DNA from: Pelagibacterium halotolerans B2
Lineage (GTDB): Bacteria > Pseudomonadota > Alphaproteobacteria > Rhizobiales > Devosiaceae
DNA: 64,000 nucleotides
NCBI RefSeq assembly: GCF_000230555.1
Contig: NC_016078.1
Location: forward strand, 1,798,001 to 1,862,000
Direction of reading: 5' to 3'
The notes below the pieces were generated by a model. It was given only the letters and a program-made list of their open reading frames with translations. It searched no databases and was not told the origin of the DNA. The position numbers and the translations under genes are program-made. Within the stretch, counting starts at the first letter, position 1. Each line of letters opens with the position of its first letter. Shown here one piece after another: positions 53,025 to 61,006 of the stretch.

Positions 53025-54545
53025 ATGTCTGATGTGACGCTATCGAAGGCTGTACGTTCCAACCTTCTGCACCTTCAAAACACAGCCAAGATGATGGACT
53101 CCACCCAGGAGCGTTTGGCAACGGGCAAGAAGGTCAATTCGGCCCTCGACAATCCCACCAATTTCTTCACCGCCGCCTCGCTGAGCGGCAGGGCCGCCGA
53201 TATCGGCACGCTGCTCGACGCCATGAGCAATGGCATCCGCACCATCGAGGCTGCCGACAATGGCCTGACCTCCATCACCAAGGCGATTGAATCGATGCAG
53301 TCCACGCTGCGCCAGGCGCGGCAGGACAATTCCTTCAAGACCGAGAGCTATACGCTCAACATGGCCGACACCCCGGCCGGTACCGAAGTGCTCAACTTCG
53401 CCGGCGGCGCCCTGCCCGACGGCACCGACTATGATGTCGATCTTACAGCCTCCCGGTCCGAACTGGCCGCCGGCGCGTTTACACCGGCCGGGGTCGATCT
53501 TTCCGATCCGGGCGACACGATCGGTTTCGATATCGCCGTGCATGGTGGTGATCCGGTGTCCATTTCCATCACCAATGCCGACATCACCTCCCCCGGAGCG
53601 GTTGCCGATCCGACAGCGGTAACGGCCGATGAAATCGCAGCCATTATCAACGCCAAGCTCGACAATGCCGGTGTTGCCGCCACAGCCACCGTCAACGGTG
53701 GAGACCTGGTGCTGACCACCGACGATTTTGCCGGCAGCAGTTCCTCGGCCATCGAGATTTCCAACTACGCTGAAACCACGACCGCTGGCACGACGGGCAT
53801 AGCCGATGGCACGGGCACGGCAATCGGCACCCGCGCCCGCACCGTCGATGACATGGTGACCGCCATCAACGCCAATGCCGACCTCGACGGTTTCGTCCGG
53901 GCCTCCAACGACAATGGCAAGCTGCGCATCGAAAACCGTTCGACGACCGATATGACCCTGACCGGTCTCACCAATGGAGAGATCACCGGCGGTATCGGGC
54001 AGTCCGATATCGAGGGCAATGACGTCCGTGCCAGCCTGGCGCGCCAGTTCAACGAATTGCGCACCGAACTCGACCGTCTGTCCGAAGATGCTTCATTCAA
54101 CGGCGTCAACCTGCTGCGCGGCGACCAGCTCAAGATCGTCTTCAACGAATCCGGCACCTCGACGATCGAGATCCAGGCCAAAAATTCCAAGGGTGAAGCG
54201 CGCGCCATCAACGTTGCCAATCTCGGCCTGCTCGAACTCAACGCCGAGGATCTCGACCTCAACACAGATATCGATGGTCTGCTTTCCAACCTCCAGAACG
54301 CTCTTAACGAGGTGCGCGCGCAAGCCTCCGATCTCGGCTCGACCCTGTCGGTGGTTCAGAACCGCGAGGATTTCACCAAGCGCATGATCAATACGCTGGA
54401 AACCGGCGCGGCCAATCTTACGCTCGCCGATACCAATGAGGAAAGCGCCAACCTGCTGGCGCTGCAGACCCGCCAGCAGCTCTCCCAGACCGCGCTCAGC
54501 CTGGCCAGCCAGGCCGATCAGGCCGTTCTGCGGCTCTTCGGCTAA
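53025..54545 (+). CDS. Flagellin 1
   Basis: This 506-residue protein has the flagellin N-terminal coil (SDVTLSKAVRSNLLHLQNTA, then LATGKKVNSALDNPTNFFTA) and C-terminal coil (NLLALQTRQQLSQTALSLAS, ending ADQAVLRLFG). The central 300 residues are rich in Gly, Asp, Thr and Ala and form the variable, surface domains. At this length it is larger than typical rhizobial flagellins. The ATG at 53025 follows a GGGGG tract by 7 bases. It has its own terminator and differs in codon use from flagellin 2. Confidence 0.96.
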   Translation: MSDVTLSKAVRSNLLHLQNTAKMMDSTQERLATGKKVNSALDNPTNFFTAASLSGRAADIGTLLDAMSNGIRTIEAADNGLTSITKAIESMQSTLRQARQDNSFKTESYTLNMADTPAGTEVLNFAGGALPDGTDYDVDLTASRSELAAGAFTPAGVDLSDPGDTIGFDIAVHGGDPVSISITNADITSPGAVADPTAVTADEIAAIINAKLDNAGVAATATVNGGDLVLTTDDFAGSSSSAIEISNYAETTTAGTTGIADGTGTAIGTRARTVDDMVTAINANADLDGFVRASNDNGKLRIENRSTTDMTLTGLTNGEITGGIGQSDIEGNDVRASLARQFNELRTELDRLSEDASFNGVNLLRGDQLKIVFNESGTSTIEIQAKNSKGEARAINVANLGLLELNAEDLDLNTDIDGLLSNLQNALNEVRAQASDLGSTLSVVQNREDFTKRMINTLETGAANLTLADTNEESANLLALQTRQQLSQTALSLASQADQAVLRLFG

Positions 54546-54570
54546 ACCGCAGGTCAAAGACGATGAAACG

Positions 54571-54596
54571 AGGCGGGCTGCGGCCCGCCTTTTTTA
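54571..54596 (+). terminator. Rho-independent terminator of flagellin 1
   Basis: AGGCGGGC and GCCCGCCT form an 8-bp stem around a 4-base loop, followed by TTTTTT. It starts 26 bases after the stop codon. Confidence 0.93.
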
Positions 54597-54627
54597 TTGC
54601 GCGATATTTCCGATGAGAGCGAGCACC

Positions 54628-54722
54628 TTAACCAATCTTTAGAAGATATCGCACAGTGTCGGGCCAGCCGTCTCAGGAAGAGGCGCTTTGAAATTGCATA
54701 AATCCTAGAAGGGGATTTCTAA
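54628..54722 (+). promoter_or_regulatory. Leader of flagellin 2 with CtrA-like site and RBS hairpin
   Basis: TTAA-CCAATCT-TTAG at 54628-54642 is a degenerate CtrA-like match. Near the start codon AAATCC (54700-54705) and GGATTT (54713-54718) can pair across the AAGGGG ribosome-binding site (54709-54714). FlbT, encoded downstream, binds the 5' leader of flagellin mRNA in Caulobacter, so this hairpin is a candidate control point. Confidence 0.45.
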
Positions 54723-56216
54723 ATGTCTGATGTAACGCTCTCGAGCGCGGTTCGTTCGAACCTTCTTTCCCTCCAGAACACCGCTGACATGATGTCGGCA
54801 ACCCAGACCAAGCTTGCCACCGGCAAGAAGGTCAATTCGGCTCTGGACAACCCGACAAACTTCTTCACCGCTTCCTCGCTCAACAGCCGCGCTGGCGACA
54901 TGAACGCCCTTCTGGACGGCATGGCCAACGGCATTCAGACCCTGGAAGCCGCCGATAACGGCCTGTCCGCGATCACCAAGACCCTCGAATCCATGCAGTC
55001 GACGCTGCGTCAGGCCCGTCAGGACAAGTCTTTCCAGACCGCCTCCTACGATCTTGCCGAAGGTCTTACCGATGCAGAAACCCTCTCGTTCTCGGGCGGC
55101 GCTGTCGGTGATACGGCTGTCGATATCGAGCTGGGCACCGCGGCGGTCGCCGCAACGCCGGCAACCCTGACCGCCGCTGGCGGCACCGACCTGACCACTG
55201 GTACTGGTACGGACCTTCAGGCCCTCGACGGCGAATCCATCACCGTCACGGGTGAAGATGGCAGCACCGCGACCTTCACGTTCAACGCCACCGATGACAA
55301 CGCCACCCAGATCGCCGACATGAACACGGCTTTCGCTGCGGCGGGTGTTGTGGCAACGGCCAGCGCCGATGGTCTCGATCTGGCCAACGCTGACGGCGTC
55401 GACTTCACCGTCACCACGTCCGATGGCGCAGTCGATACGGCCGTCGGCCTGACAAGCGGTACGACCTCGACCGACGGTGTTGAAGCGGTCGCCGCCGCCT
55501 CCAAGACGGTCGATGAACTGGTCAGCGAGATCAACAACTCGTCTGAACTCGATGGCAAGATCCGGGCTTCCAACGACAACGGCAAGCTCCGCGTCGAAAA
55601 CCTTTCGACCCAGGACCTCACTGTCGATGGCGCCTCTGCCAGCGGCACGATCGACGGCACCTCTTCGGGCGCCAACACGATCGAAGGCAACTCGGTGCGC
55701 GCCGGCCTTGCCGATCAGTTCCGCGAACTGCGCGATCAGCTCGACAAGCTGGCCGACGATGCCTCGTTCAACGGTGTGAACCTGCTCCGCGGCGATAACC
55801 TGCAGATCACGTTCAACGAAACCGGCACGTCCGAGCTCAACATCCAGACCAAGATCGATGGTGAAGAGGGTGCGTCGGTCAACTCGACCACACTGGGTAT
55901 CGAAACCAACCTGCAGGCCGAAGATCTCGACTCCGACACCAACATCGACAGCCTGCTGGGCGATGTGAAGTCCGCGATCAACACGGTCCGCTCGCAGTCG
56001 TCCGCTTTCGGTTCCTCGCTCTCGATCGTTGAGAACCGTCAGAACTTCTCCAACAACATGATCAACACCCTGGAGACCGGTGCGTCCAACCTCACCCTGG
56101 CCGATGCCAATGAGGAAGCCGCCAACCTTCTGGCCCTGCAGACCCGCCAGCAGCTCTCTTCGACCGCTCTGTCGATGGCTTCGCAGGCCGATCAGTCGGT
56201 CCTCCGTCTGTTCTAA
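54723..56216 (+). CDS. Flagellin 2 (probable major flagellin)
   Basis: This 497-residue paralogue of flagellin 1 has nearly the same N-terminus (SDVTLSSAVRSNLLSLQNTA, LATGKKVNSALDNPTNFFTA) and C-terminus (NLLALQTRQQLSSTALSMAS, ending SVLRLF), with a divergent central domain. It uses CGT, AAC and other favoured codons more than its neighbour, as expected of a very highly expressed gene. It has a separate leader and terminator. flbT and flaF follow. Confidence 0.96.
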   Translation: MSDVTLSSAVRSNLLSLQNTADMMSATQTKLATGKKVNSALDNPTNFFTASSLNSRAGDMNALLDGMANGIQTLEAADNGLSAITKTLESMQSTLRQARQDKSFQTASYDLAEGLTDAETLSFSGGAVGDTAVDIELGTAAVAATPATLTAAGGTDLTTGTGTDLQALDGESITVTGEDGSTATFTFNATDDNATQIADMNTAFAAAGVVATASADGLDLANADGVDFTVTTSDGAVDTAVGLTSGTTSTDGVEAVAAASKTVDELVSEINNSSELDGKIRASNDNGKLRVENLSTQDLTVDGASASGTIDGTSSGANTIEGNSVRAGLADQFRELRDQLDKLADDASFNGVNLLRGDNLQITFNETGTSELNIQTKIDGEEGASVNSTTLGIETNLQAEDLDSDTNIDSLLGDVKSAINTVRSQSSAFGSSLSIVENRQNFSNNMINTLETGASNLTLADANEEAANLLALQTRQQLSSTALSMASQADQSVLRLF

Positions 56217-56254
56217 TGATCTGACGCTCCCAGAACGGGAGTATCCATTGCGCG

Positions 56255-56287
56255 AAAGGGCGGGCCAGAAGGCCCGCCCTTTTCTTT
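56255..56287 (+). terminator. Rho-independent terminator of flagellin 2
   Basis: AAAGGGCGGGCC and GGCCCGCCCTTT form a 12-bp stem around a 4-base loop, followed by TCTTTT. It begins 39 bases after the stop. Confidence 0.93.
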
Positions 56288-56335
56288 TGCAAGCGCAGCC
56301 GCCATAGTTCGGAAAACGTGAAGGGGATACGAATC

Positions 56336-56779
56336 ATGGCGCTCAAGGTCGAGCTGAAGCCCGGTGAAAAACTGATCGTGGGCAGTTGCGTGATCACCAA
56401 TTCCGACCAGCGCACCCGTCTGTTCATCGAGGGCAAGGCGCCCATCCTGCGCGAAAAGGACATCCTGTCGGCAGCCACCGCCGACACGCCCGCCAAGGCC
56501 ATCTATCTCGCCATCCAGATCATGTATGTGGAGGGCAATGTCGACAAGCTCACCAGGAGCTATTTCGAGCTCATCAACGAAATGGTCCGCGCTGCGCCGT
56601 CCACTTTGCCTTATGTCGACGCTATAAATAATGAGATATTAACCGGCGATCTCTACAAGGCTCTCAGGGCCGCTAAAAAGCTTATCGAATACGAAGGGGA
56701 GTTGCTGGGGCATGCAACATCAGGGGGCGCTCGCATACCAGAGGACCGCGCAACAGACAGCGAGTCCCAGAGATCTTGA
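56336..56779 (+). CDS. flbT: Flagellin mRNA regulator FlbT
   Basis: This 147-residue protein has the full FlbT pattern: MALKVELKPGEKLIVGSCVI at the start, RLFIEGKAPILREKDIL near residue 31, and AIYLAIQIMYVEGN near residue 60. FlbT binds flagellin transcripts and limits translation until the hook is complete. AAGGGGAT precedes the ATG at 56336 by 8 bases. Its 3' part overlaps flaF by 68 bases in another frame. Confidence 0.95.
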   Translation: MALKVELKPGEKLIVGSCVITNSDQRTRLFIEGKAPILREKDILSAATADTPAKAIYLAIQIMYVEGNVDKLTRSYFELINEMVRAAPSTLPYVDAINNEILTGDLYKALRAAKKLIEYEGELLGHATSGGARIPEDRATDSESQRS

Positions 56780-57080
56780 GGCCAATCTTCTGGCCCGCCT
56801 TGCCTCCCGTCTGCAGAACATCCGCGACACCTGGCCCGAGCACTATGACCAGCTCGAAGAAACCCTCAACAAGAACCGCAAGGTGTGGTCGATCTTCGTC
56901 CAGGCTGTGACCCGCGACGACAGCCCCCTGCCCCAACCCATCCGCCAGAACATCGCCAATCTGGGCATCTTCGTCATGGGCCAGACCTATGAGCTGCTCG
57001 CCGGCGCCGACCCCGCCAAGCTCGACGCGCTCATCAACATCAACCGTCAGATTTCAGCGGGCCTGCGCGGAAACGGCTGA
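56712..57080 (+). CDS. flaF: Flagellar biosynthesis regulator FlaF
   Basis: This 122-residue helical protein starts MQHQGALAYQRTAQQTASPR and contains RKVWSIFVQAVTRDDSPLPQ and QNIANLGIFVMGQTYELLAG, the FlaF core. FlaF promotes flagellin secretion and acts opposite FlbT. The ATG at 56712 lies inside flbT, giving a 68-base overlap and probable translational coupling. A terminator follows its stop. Confidence 0.93.
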   Translation: MQHQGALAYQRTAQQTASPRDLEANLLARLASRLQNIRDTWPEHYDQLEETLNKNRKVWSIFVQAVTRDDSPLPQPIRQNIANLGIFVMGQTYELLAGADPAKLDALININRQISAGLRGNG

Positions 57081-57100
57081 GCGCCCTCAACGCCGATACG

Positions 57101-57136
57101 AAAAAGCCCCGGTCGATGCCGGGGCTTTGTTTTTGG
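57101..57136 (+). terminator. Rho-independent terminator after flaF
   Basis: AAAGCCCCGG and CCGGGGCTTT form a 10-bp stem around a 6-base loop, followed by GTTTTTGG. It starts 20 bases after the flaF stop and also bounds the minus-strand small-gene pair. Confidence 0.92.
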
Positions 57137-57151
57137 AACCCTTTCGAATAC

Positions 57152-57265
57152 CTACTCGGCAGGGCCATCCTGCCGACCATCGTTGCGGGTGACATAGAGC
57201 CCGAAAATTCCGATGCCGCCGAGCACGAGCAATATCCAGAGGTACATAAAAAGCGTTTCCATCAT
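57152..57265 (-). CDS. 37-residue single-pass membrane protein (pair member 2)
   Basis: The frame reads MMETLFMYLWILLVLGGIGI, then FGLYVTRNDGRQDGPAE. One transmembrane helix (residues about 6-24) is followed by a short charged tail. The start at 57265 lies one base after the stop of the upstream 75-residue gene (ATG at 57262 is also possible), so the two are coupled. No family is recognised. Its position between flaF and flgL suggests a possible envelope or flagellar link, but nothing proves one. Confidence 0.6.
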   Translation of the reverse strand: MMETLFMYLWILLVLGGIGIFGLYVTRNDGRQDGPAE

Positions 57266-57266
57266 T

Positions 57267-57494
57267 TCATTCCCTCAGTCTTTCCAGAACACCACGCGCC
57301 AGCAAATGTAGCACAACCGCCAGCACTATACCAAATAGGCTCAGTGACACTATATTCCAAATGTCTTGGGCCGGCATGGTTCCCAAAGCCGTGCTGACCA
57401 GCGGCCCGATCAGGGAAATCGTGACAGTCCCGGCTGCGACAGCATTCATGAAACTGGCCGTCAGTTTGGCTTTTTCATTTGAAACAAGACTCAT
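57267..57494 (-). CDS. 75-residue two-helix membrane protein (pair member 1)
   Basis: The protein starts MSLVSNEKAKLTASFMNAVA and has two hydrophobic helices (residues about 14-38 and 45-65), ending LLARGVLERLRE. It is read just before the 37-residue gene and lies 52 bases downstream of the flgL stop on the same strand. No family is recognised. The two-gene layout resembles small toxin or membrane-sensor pairs, but that is speculation. Confidence 0.65.
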   Translation of the reverse strand: MSLVSNEKAKLTASFMNAVAAGTVTISLIGPLVSTALGTMPAQDIWNIVSLSLFGIVLAVVLHLLARGVLERLRE

Positions 57495-57546
57495 AATCCG
57501 CCCGCAGCTTGAGCACCAATTCTGGCCGCTCTACTTTCACCCCGCC

Positions 57547-59013
57547 CTAAAGATAATTCACCAGCGTCAATTGGCTGGCCATCGCCGTGGCCTGATAGCT
57601 GGCCTCAAGCTGTGTCTGGAGCGTGAGCAGCATCATGGCCACCTCCTCCTTTGGCGCTTCGGAGATTTCGGCAAGCATGGTCTCAAGCTGTGAGCCATAC
57701 TGCGAATGGCGCTCCTTGACGGTGTTGACCGTCGAGGCGGCGATGCCCAGTTCCATCGTGATCACTTCGATCGAGCCGGGCTGGGAATTGTTGTCTTCTG
57801 AAAGCCGTGAGCGCTGAATGTCGACAAGTGCGTCGTAACGGGCGGCATTGTCCTCGTCGAGCGGTGAAAGCTCGGACACCGAGAACACCGCCAATCCCTT
57901 GATCAGTTCGACGAACCCCGATTCATTGGCCTGAACGCCGTACTGGGTCTTTGTGTTCTCGTCGATATTGGCCGAGACGGTCTGGCGGGGATTGGTGCTG
58001 TCCTGGCCATTGTACCATACATTGGCATCGGGATCCTGGGCCTCGCCCATGCCGTTGAAGAACCCGTCGGCAGCCGCATAGGTCGAAGATGAGCGCAGAT
58101 CGGTCCTGGTCAGCGCTGCGAGCTTGTCGGAAATCGCCGTATTGAGATTGGCCGCCGTTTCCTCGGCGTCGGCCCCGATGGCAAAGCCATCCGCCGGAAC
58201 CGGATCGGTATCGGTGGCCGTGAAGGTGAAATACTGAACCGTATCGCGGTCATGGGGCAAGGTGAGCCCGATGGTTATGGTATCCCCGTCGGCCGGCACA
58301 GCGTCCATTGTGGCCGATAGGACCTGCTCGGCGTCGGGCGCCAGAATATCCACCGGCCCCGCCGAAGCGGTCATTGCCGTGCCGGTCGTGGTCACCGAAG
58401 CGATCTTGAATCCGTATTCGTGATCGCCATCCTCGGTCAGGGTGATCGTGTCGGTGGCAAGAACCTGGTCGATCCGGCCTGAATTGCCCGCGATCGTCCC
58501 CATGTCCTCGTCATTGCGGTTCTGGGTGTAGCGCACGAACCCGTTCGGCCCGTTCATGATCTCATCGAAGCTCGAAACCGGCTTGGTGTCGGACTTGTTG
58601 CCCCCGAAAATGAACTGCCCGGTAATATCTGTATTGAGGACGTCTATGACTTCCTTGAGCAGGTTGGTCGCCTGGTTGCGCGCGCTTGTGAGATTTATAC
58701 CGTCGGTGCCATAGGCGTTGGGCACCGCCAGGGCCCGCGCGGACTCCTCGATCTCGTCGAGCCGCTCCAACCCATTGGTGTAAAAGCTCATCCGGTTCTC
58801 GACTGTCAGGATGTTGGACTGATAGCCCTCGATCCGCGACAGGCGGTTGCGCAAATTGATGTCGTGCACCCGTTCGCTGCCCATCTCGGCGAGCGTGTTG
58901 TACTTGTTGCCGCTCGCCAGTTGCAGTTGGAGGCTCTCGAGCTTCTTGTGCATCGAGGTGATGGTCGAGAGCGTCGATGACACCGGATAAAGCGATTTGT
59001 TGATGATCGTCAT
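57547..59013 (-). CDS. flgL: Flagellar hook-filament junction protein FlgL
   Basis: This 488-residue protein has flagellin-like ends: SSTLSTITSMHKKLESLQLQ at the N-terminus and AMMLLTLQTQLEASYQATAM at the C-terminus. The ITGQFIFGGNKSDTKPV segment near residue 135 is a FlgL landmark. At 488 residues it is much longer than enteric FlgL (317), with a large central insertion of about residues 180-330. It is the third junction gene after flgE and flgK. Confidence 0.93.
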   Translation of the reverse strand: MTIINKSLYPVSSTLSTITSMHKKLESLQLQLASGNKYNTLAEMGSERVHDINLRNRLSRIEGYQSNILTVENRMSFYTNGLERLDEIEESARALAVPNAYGTDGINLTSARNQATNLLKEVIDVLNTDITGQFIFGGNKSDTKPVSSFDEIMNGPNGFVRYTQNRNDEDMGTIAGNSGRIDQVLATDTITLTEDGDHEYGFKIASVTTTGTAMTASAGPVDILAPDAEQVLSATMDAVPADGDTITIGLTLPHDRDTVQYFTFTATDTDPVPADGFAIGADAEETAANLNTAISDKLAALTRTDLRSSSTYAAADGFFNGMGEAQDPDANVWYNGQDSTNPRQTVSANIDENTKTQYGVQANESGFVELIKGLAVFSVSELSPLDEDNAARYDALVDIQRSRLSEDNNSQPGSIEVITMELGIAASTVNTVKERHSQYGSQLETMLAEISEAPKEEVAMMLLTLQTQLEASYQATAMASQLTLVNYL

Positions 59014-59019
59014 GAGACC

Positions 59020-60849
59020 TCACATAGCCAGCAGGGCATCGATCAGTTCCTGGACCGTCGAAACCACGCGCGCGCTTGCCGAATAGGCGTTCTGGAGTTG
59101 CATCAGCCCCGCCATCTCCTCGTCCACGTTCACGCCGTATTCGGCATCCATGCGCGTCGTGATCGAAGACAGCGTATAGCTGACGGCCGAGCTTTCCGAC
59201 TGGGCCTTGGAAACCACATTGCCCTGATGATTGATCATCTGGCCGATGAGGTCGGTGACCTTGCCCGAGAGCCGCACGCCACCATCGGAAAGCGCGGTCA
59301 TCTTGTCGGAAACGAATTCCATCGATTTGAGATTGTCGAGCAGGAATTCGGGCCGCGTCGCATCGCCCAGCGACACCCCGCTCGCAAACTGCACCATAAG
59401 CGCCGGATCGGAGATCAGCGCCGTGTTGATCGATATCCGCCCGGCAAATCCGCGCTTCTGGCCATTGCCGTCGAGCGAATTGGTAAAGGCCGCGTCGCGG
59501 CTGTCGACGAACAGGTTGAGCGCGCCGACCCCGTCCTGCGTCCCGGTCACGCTGATACTTGAGGACATGGCGCGCATGTCCGCGCTGTCTATGGAGAGAA
59601 CGCCGCCCGCGTCGGTGATGACCGCGCCCCCCGGCAATTCGCCGGCCAGTGCTGCCGCAATCGCCGCTGCGGGATCGCCGCCCGAAATATCGACGCCGAT
59701 CACCCGCTCACCGCTGGCATTGGGCGAGGCGAGCGGCAGATTGGCGGCGTCGCCCATGGCAACGACCCGTATCGTACGGTCGGTCGTTCCGTCATTGTAG
59801 CTGATGGCAACCGAATTGCCCGGCTGCATGCCGGAAAGATCGAGCTCGTAAAGGTCCGGCGTCAGTTCGTCGGGTTCCGCCACGCTATTGACGGTATTCA
59901 TCGCCTGGGCGAGCCCTGCGGCGATCTCGTCGAGCTGGTCCTGCATGTTGACGAGGGTCGTGTCGCGCAGCTCCAGCAGCCCCGCAAGGCGCCCCGAGGA
60001 CAGCAATTCCTGCCCGGCCAGGTCGACCTGCAACCCTGAAGGGGTGCGCAGGGTCAATTCGCCGACCCCGTTCTTGGCCGGATCGGGATCGAACAGCGAG
60101 GTCGAATTGAGCCCGCCCCCCGAGCGGAAGCCGAACTGGGAGGCTTCGACATCGAGAATGCCGACCCCGCTTTCCGTCATCAGCGCGACGGTGCCGTCGG
60201 TGCGATAGGTGGCGCGCACGTCGACAAGTTCGGAAATCGACGCCACCAGCCGGTCGCGTTCGTCCATGAGCGAAAGCCGCGCCTGCTGGTCCTGCGAAAT
60301 GTCGAGGATGCGCACATTGACATCGGCCAGCGCGTTGAGCTGCCGGTTGAGCTCGGAGACCCCGTTGGAAATCTGCTGCTCGGCCTCCACGCGCATTTCC
60401 TGCACGGCGCCGGTCAGGGTGTTGAGCTGTTCGACGAGCTGCTGGGCCGAATTGAGCACGCCGGCCCGTGTCGTCACGTCATTGGGGTTGGTGACCAGCG
60501 CCTGCATCGCGTTCTCGAACCCCGCATAGAGCGTATCGAGGGAGTTGGCATCGCCCGGCTTGCCAAGATGCATCTGCAGCCGGTCGAGGAAGCTGGTGCG
60601 AACATCGTGATAGCTGGCCGAGGAGACAGCCGCCAGATGCTGCTTTTCCAGTGCTTCGTTGAAAGCCCGGCTGAGCGTCGAGGCGCGAACCTGCGCGCTC
60701 GTGCCATAGGCCGTCTCTTCGATGACGATGGACTGCCGGTGATAGCCCGGCATCCCCTGATTGGCGATGTTGCGCGAAACGACATCGATGCCACGCTGAC
60801 TGGCATTCATGCCCCCCAGTGCATTCGATAGCGTCGAACTCAATCCCAT
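59020..60849 (-). CDS. flgK: Flagellar hook-filament junction protein FlgK (HAP1)
   Basis: This 609-residue protein starts with the rod/hook signature GMNASQRGIDVVSRNIANQG-MPGYHRQ and ends VDEEMAGLMQLQNAYSASARVVSTVQELIDAL. The domain order and length fit FlgK of alphaproteobacteria. It joins hook to filament with FlgL. It ends six bases before flgL and follows flgE across the palindromic repeat. Confidence 0.95.
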   Translation of the reverse strand: MGLSSTLSNALGGMNASQRGIDVVSRNIANQGMPGYHRQSIVIEETAYGTSAQVRASTLSRAFNEALEKQHLAAVSSASYHDVRTSFLDRLQMHLGKPGDANSLDTLYAGFENAMQALVTNPNDVTTRAGVLNSAQQLVEQLNTLTGAVQEMRVEAEQQISNGVSELNRQLNALADVNVRILDISQDQQARLSLMDERDRLVASISELVDVRATYRTDGTVALMTESGVGILDVEASQFGFRSGGGLNSTSLFDPDPAKNGVGELTLRTPSGLQVDLAGQELLSSGRLAGLLELRDTTLVNMQDQLDEIAAGLAQAMNTVNSVAEPDELTPDLYELDLSGMQPGNSVAISYNDGTTDRTIRVVAMGDAANLPLASPNASGERVIGVDISGGDPAAAIAAALAGELPGGAVITDAGGVLSIDSADMRAMSSSISVTGTQDGVGALNLFVDSRDAAFTNSLDGNGQKRGFAGRISINTALISDPALMVQFASGVSLGDATRPEFLLDNLKSMEFVSDKMTALSDGGVRLSGKVTDLIGQMINHQGNVVSKAQSESSAVSYTLSSITTRMDAEYGVNVDEEMAGLMQLQNAYSASARVVSTVQELIDALLAM

Positions 60850-60887
60850 CGCTTAAACTCCATAACAGTCTTGCCGCAGCGTTGCCG

Positions 60888-61003
60888 GGCTGGTCAGGGT
60901 GGAGCGAGAAAGGTGGCTTTCGGGAACCGGAGCGGAGCGTACTTTAAGGTACGTGAGCACCGGAAGCGCAGAAAGCCGCCTTTCGCAGCCCGCCCTCACC
61001 GGC
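60888..61003. repeat. Long palindromic repeat (family 2), copy 2
   Basis: An imperfect palindrome of about 116 bp starts GGCTGGTCAGGGTGGAGCG and ends CGCAGCCCGCCCTCACCGGC. Its centre, GAACCGGAGCGGAGCGTACT..GTACGTGAGCACCGGAAGCGCAG, is almost identical to copy 1 at 30984-31100. It lies between the flgE stop and flgK start. Confidence 0.85.
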
Positions 61004-61006
61004 CCA

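Noticed and set aside
54671..54700. Sigma-54-like GGCGC...TTGCA upstream of flagellin 2
   Set aside because: GG to GC distance is two bases too long.
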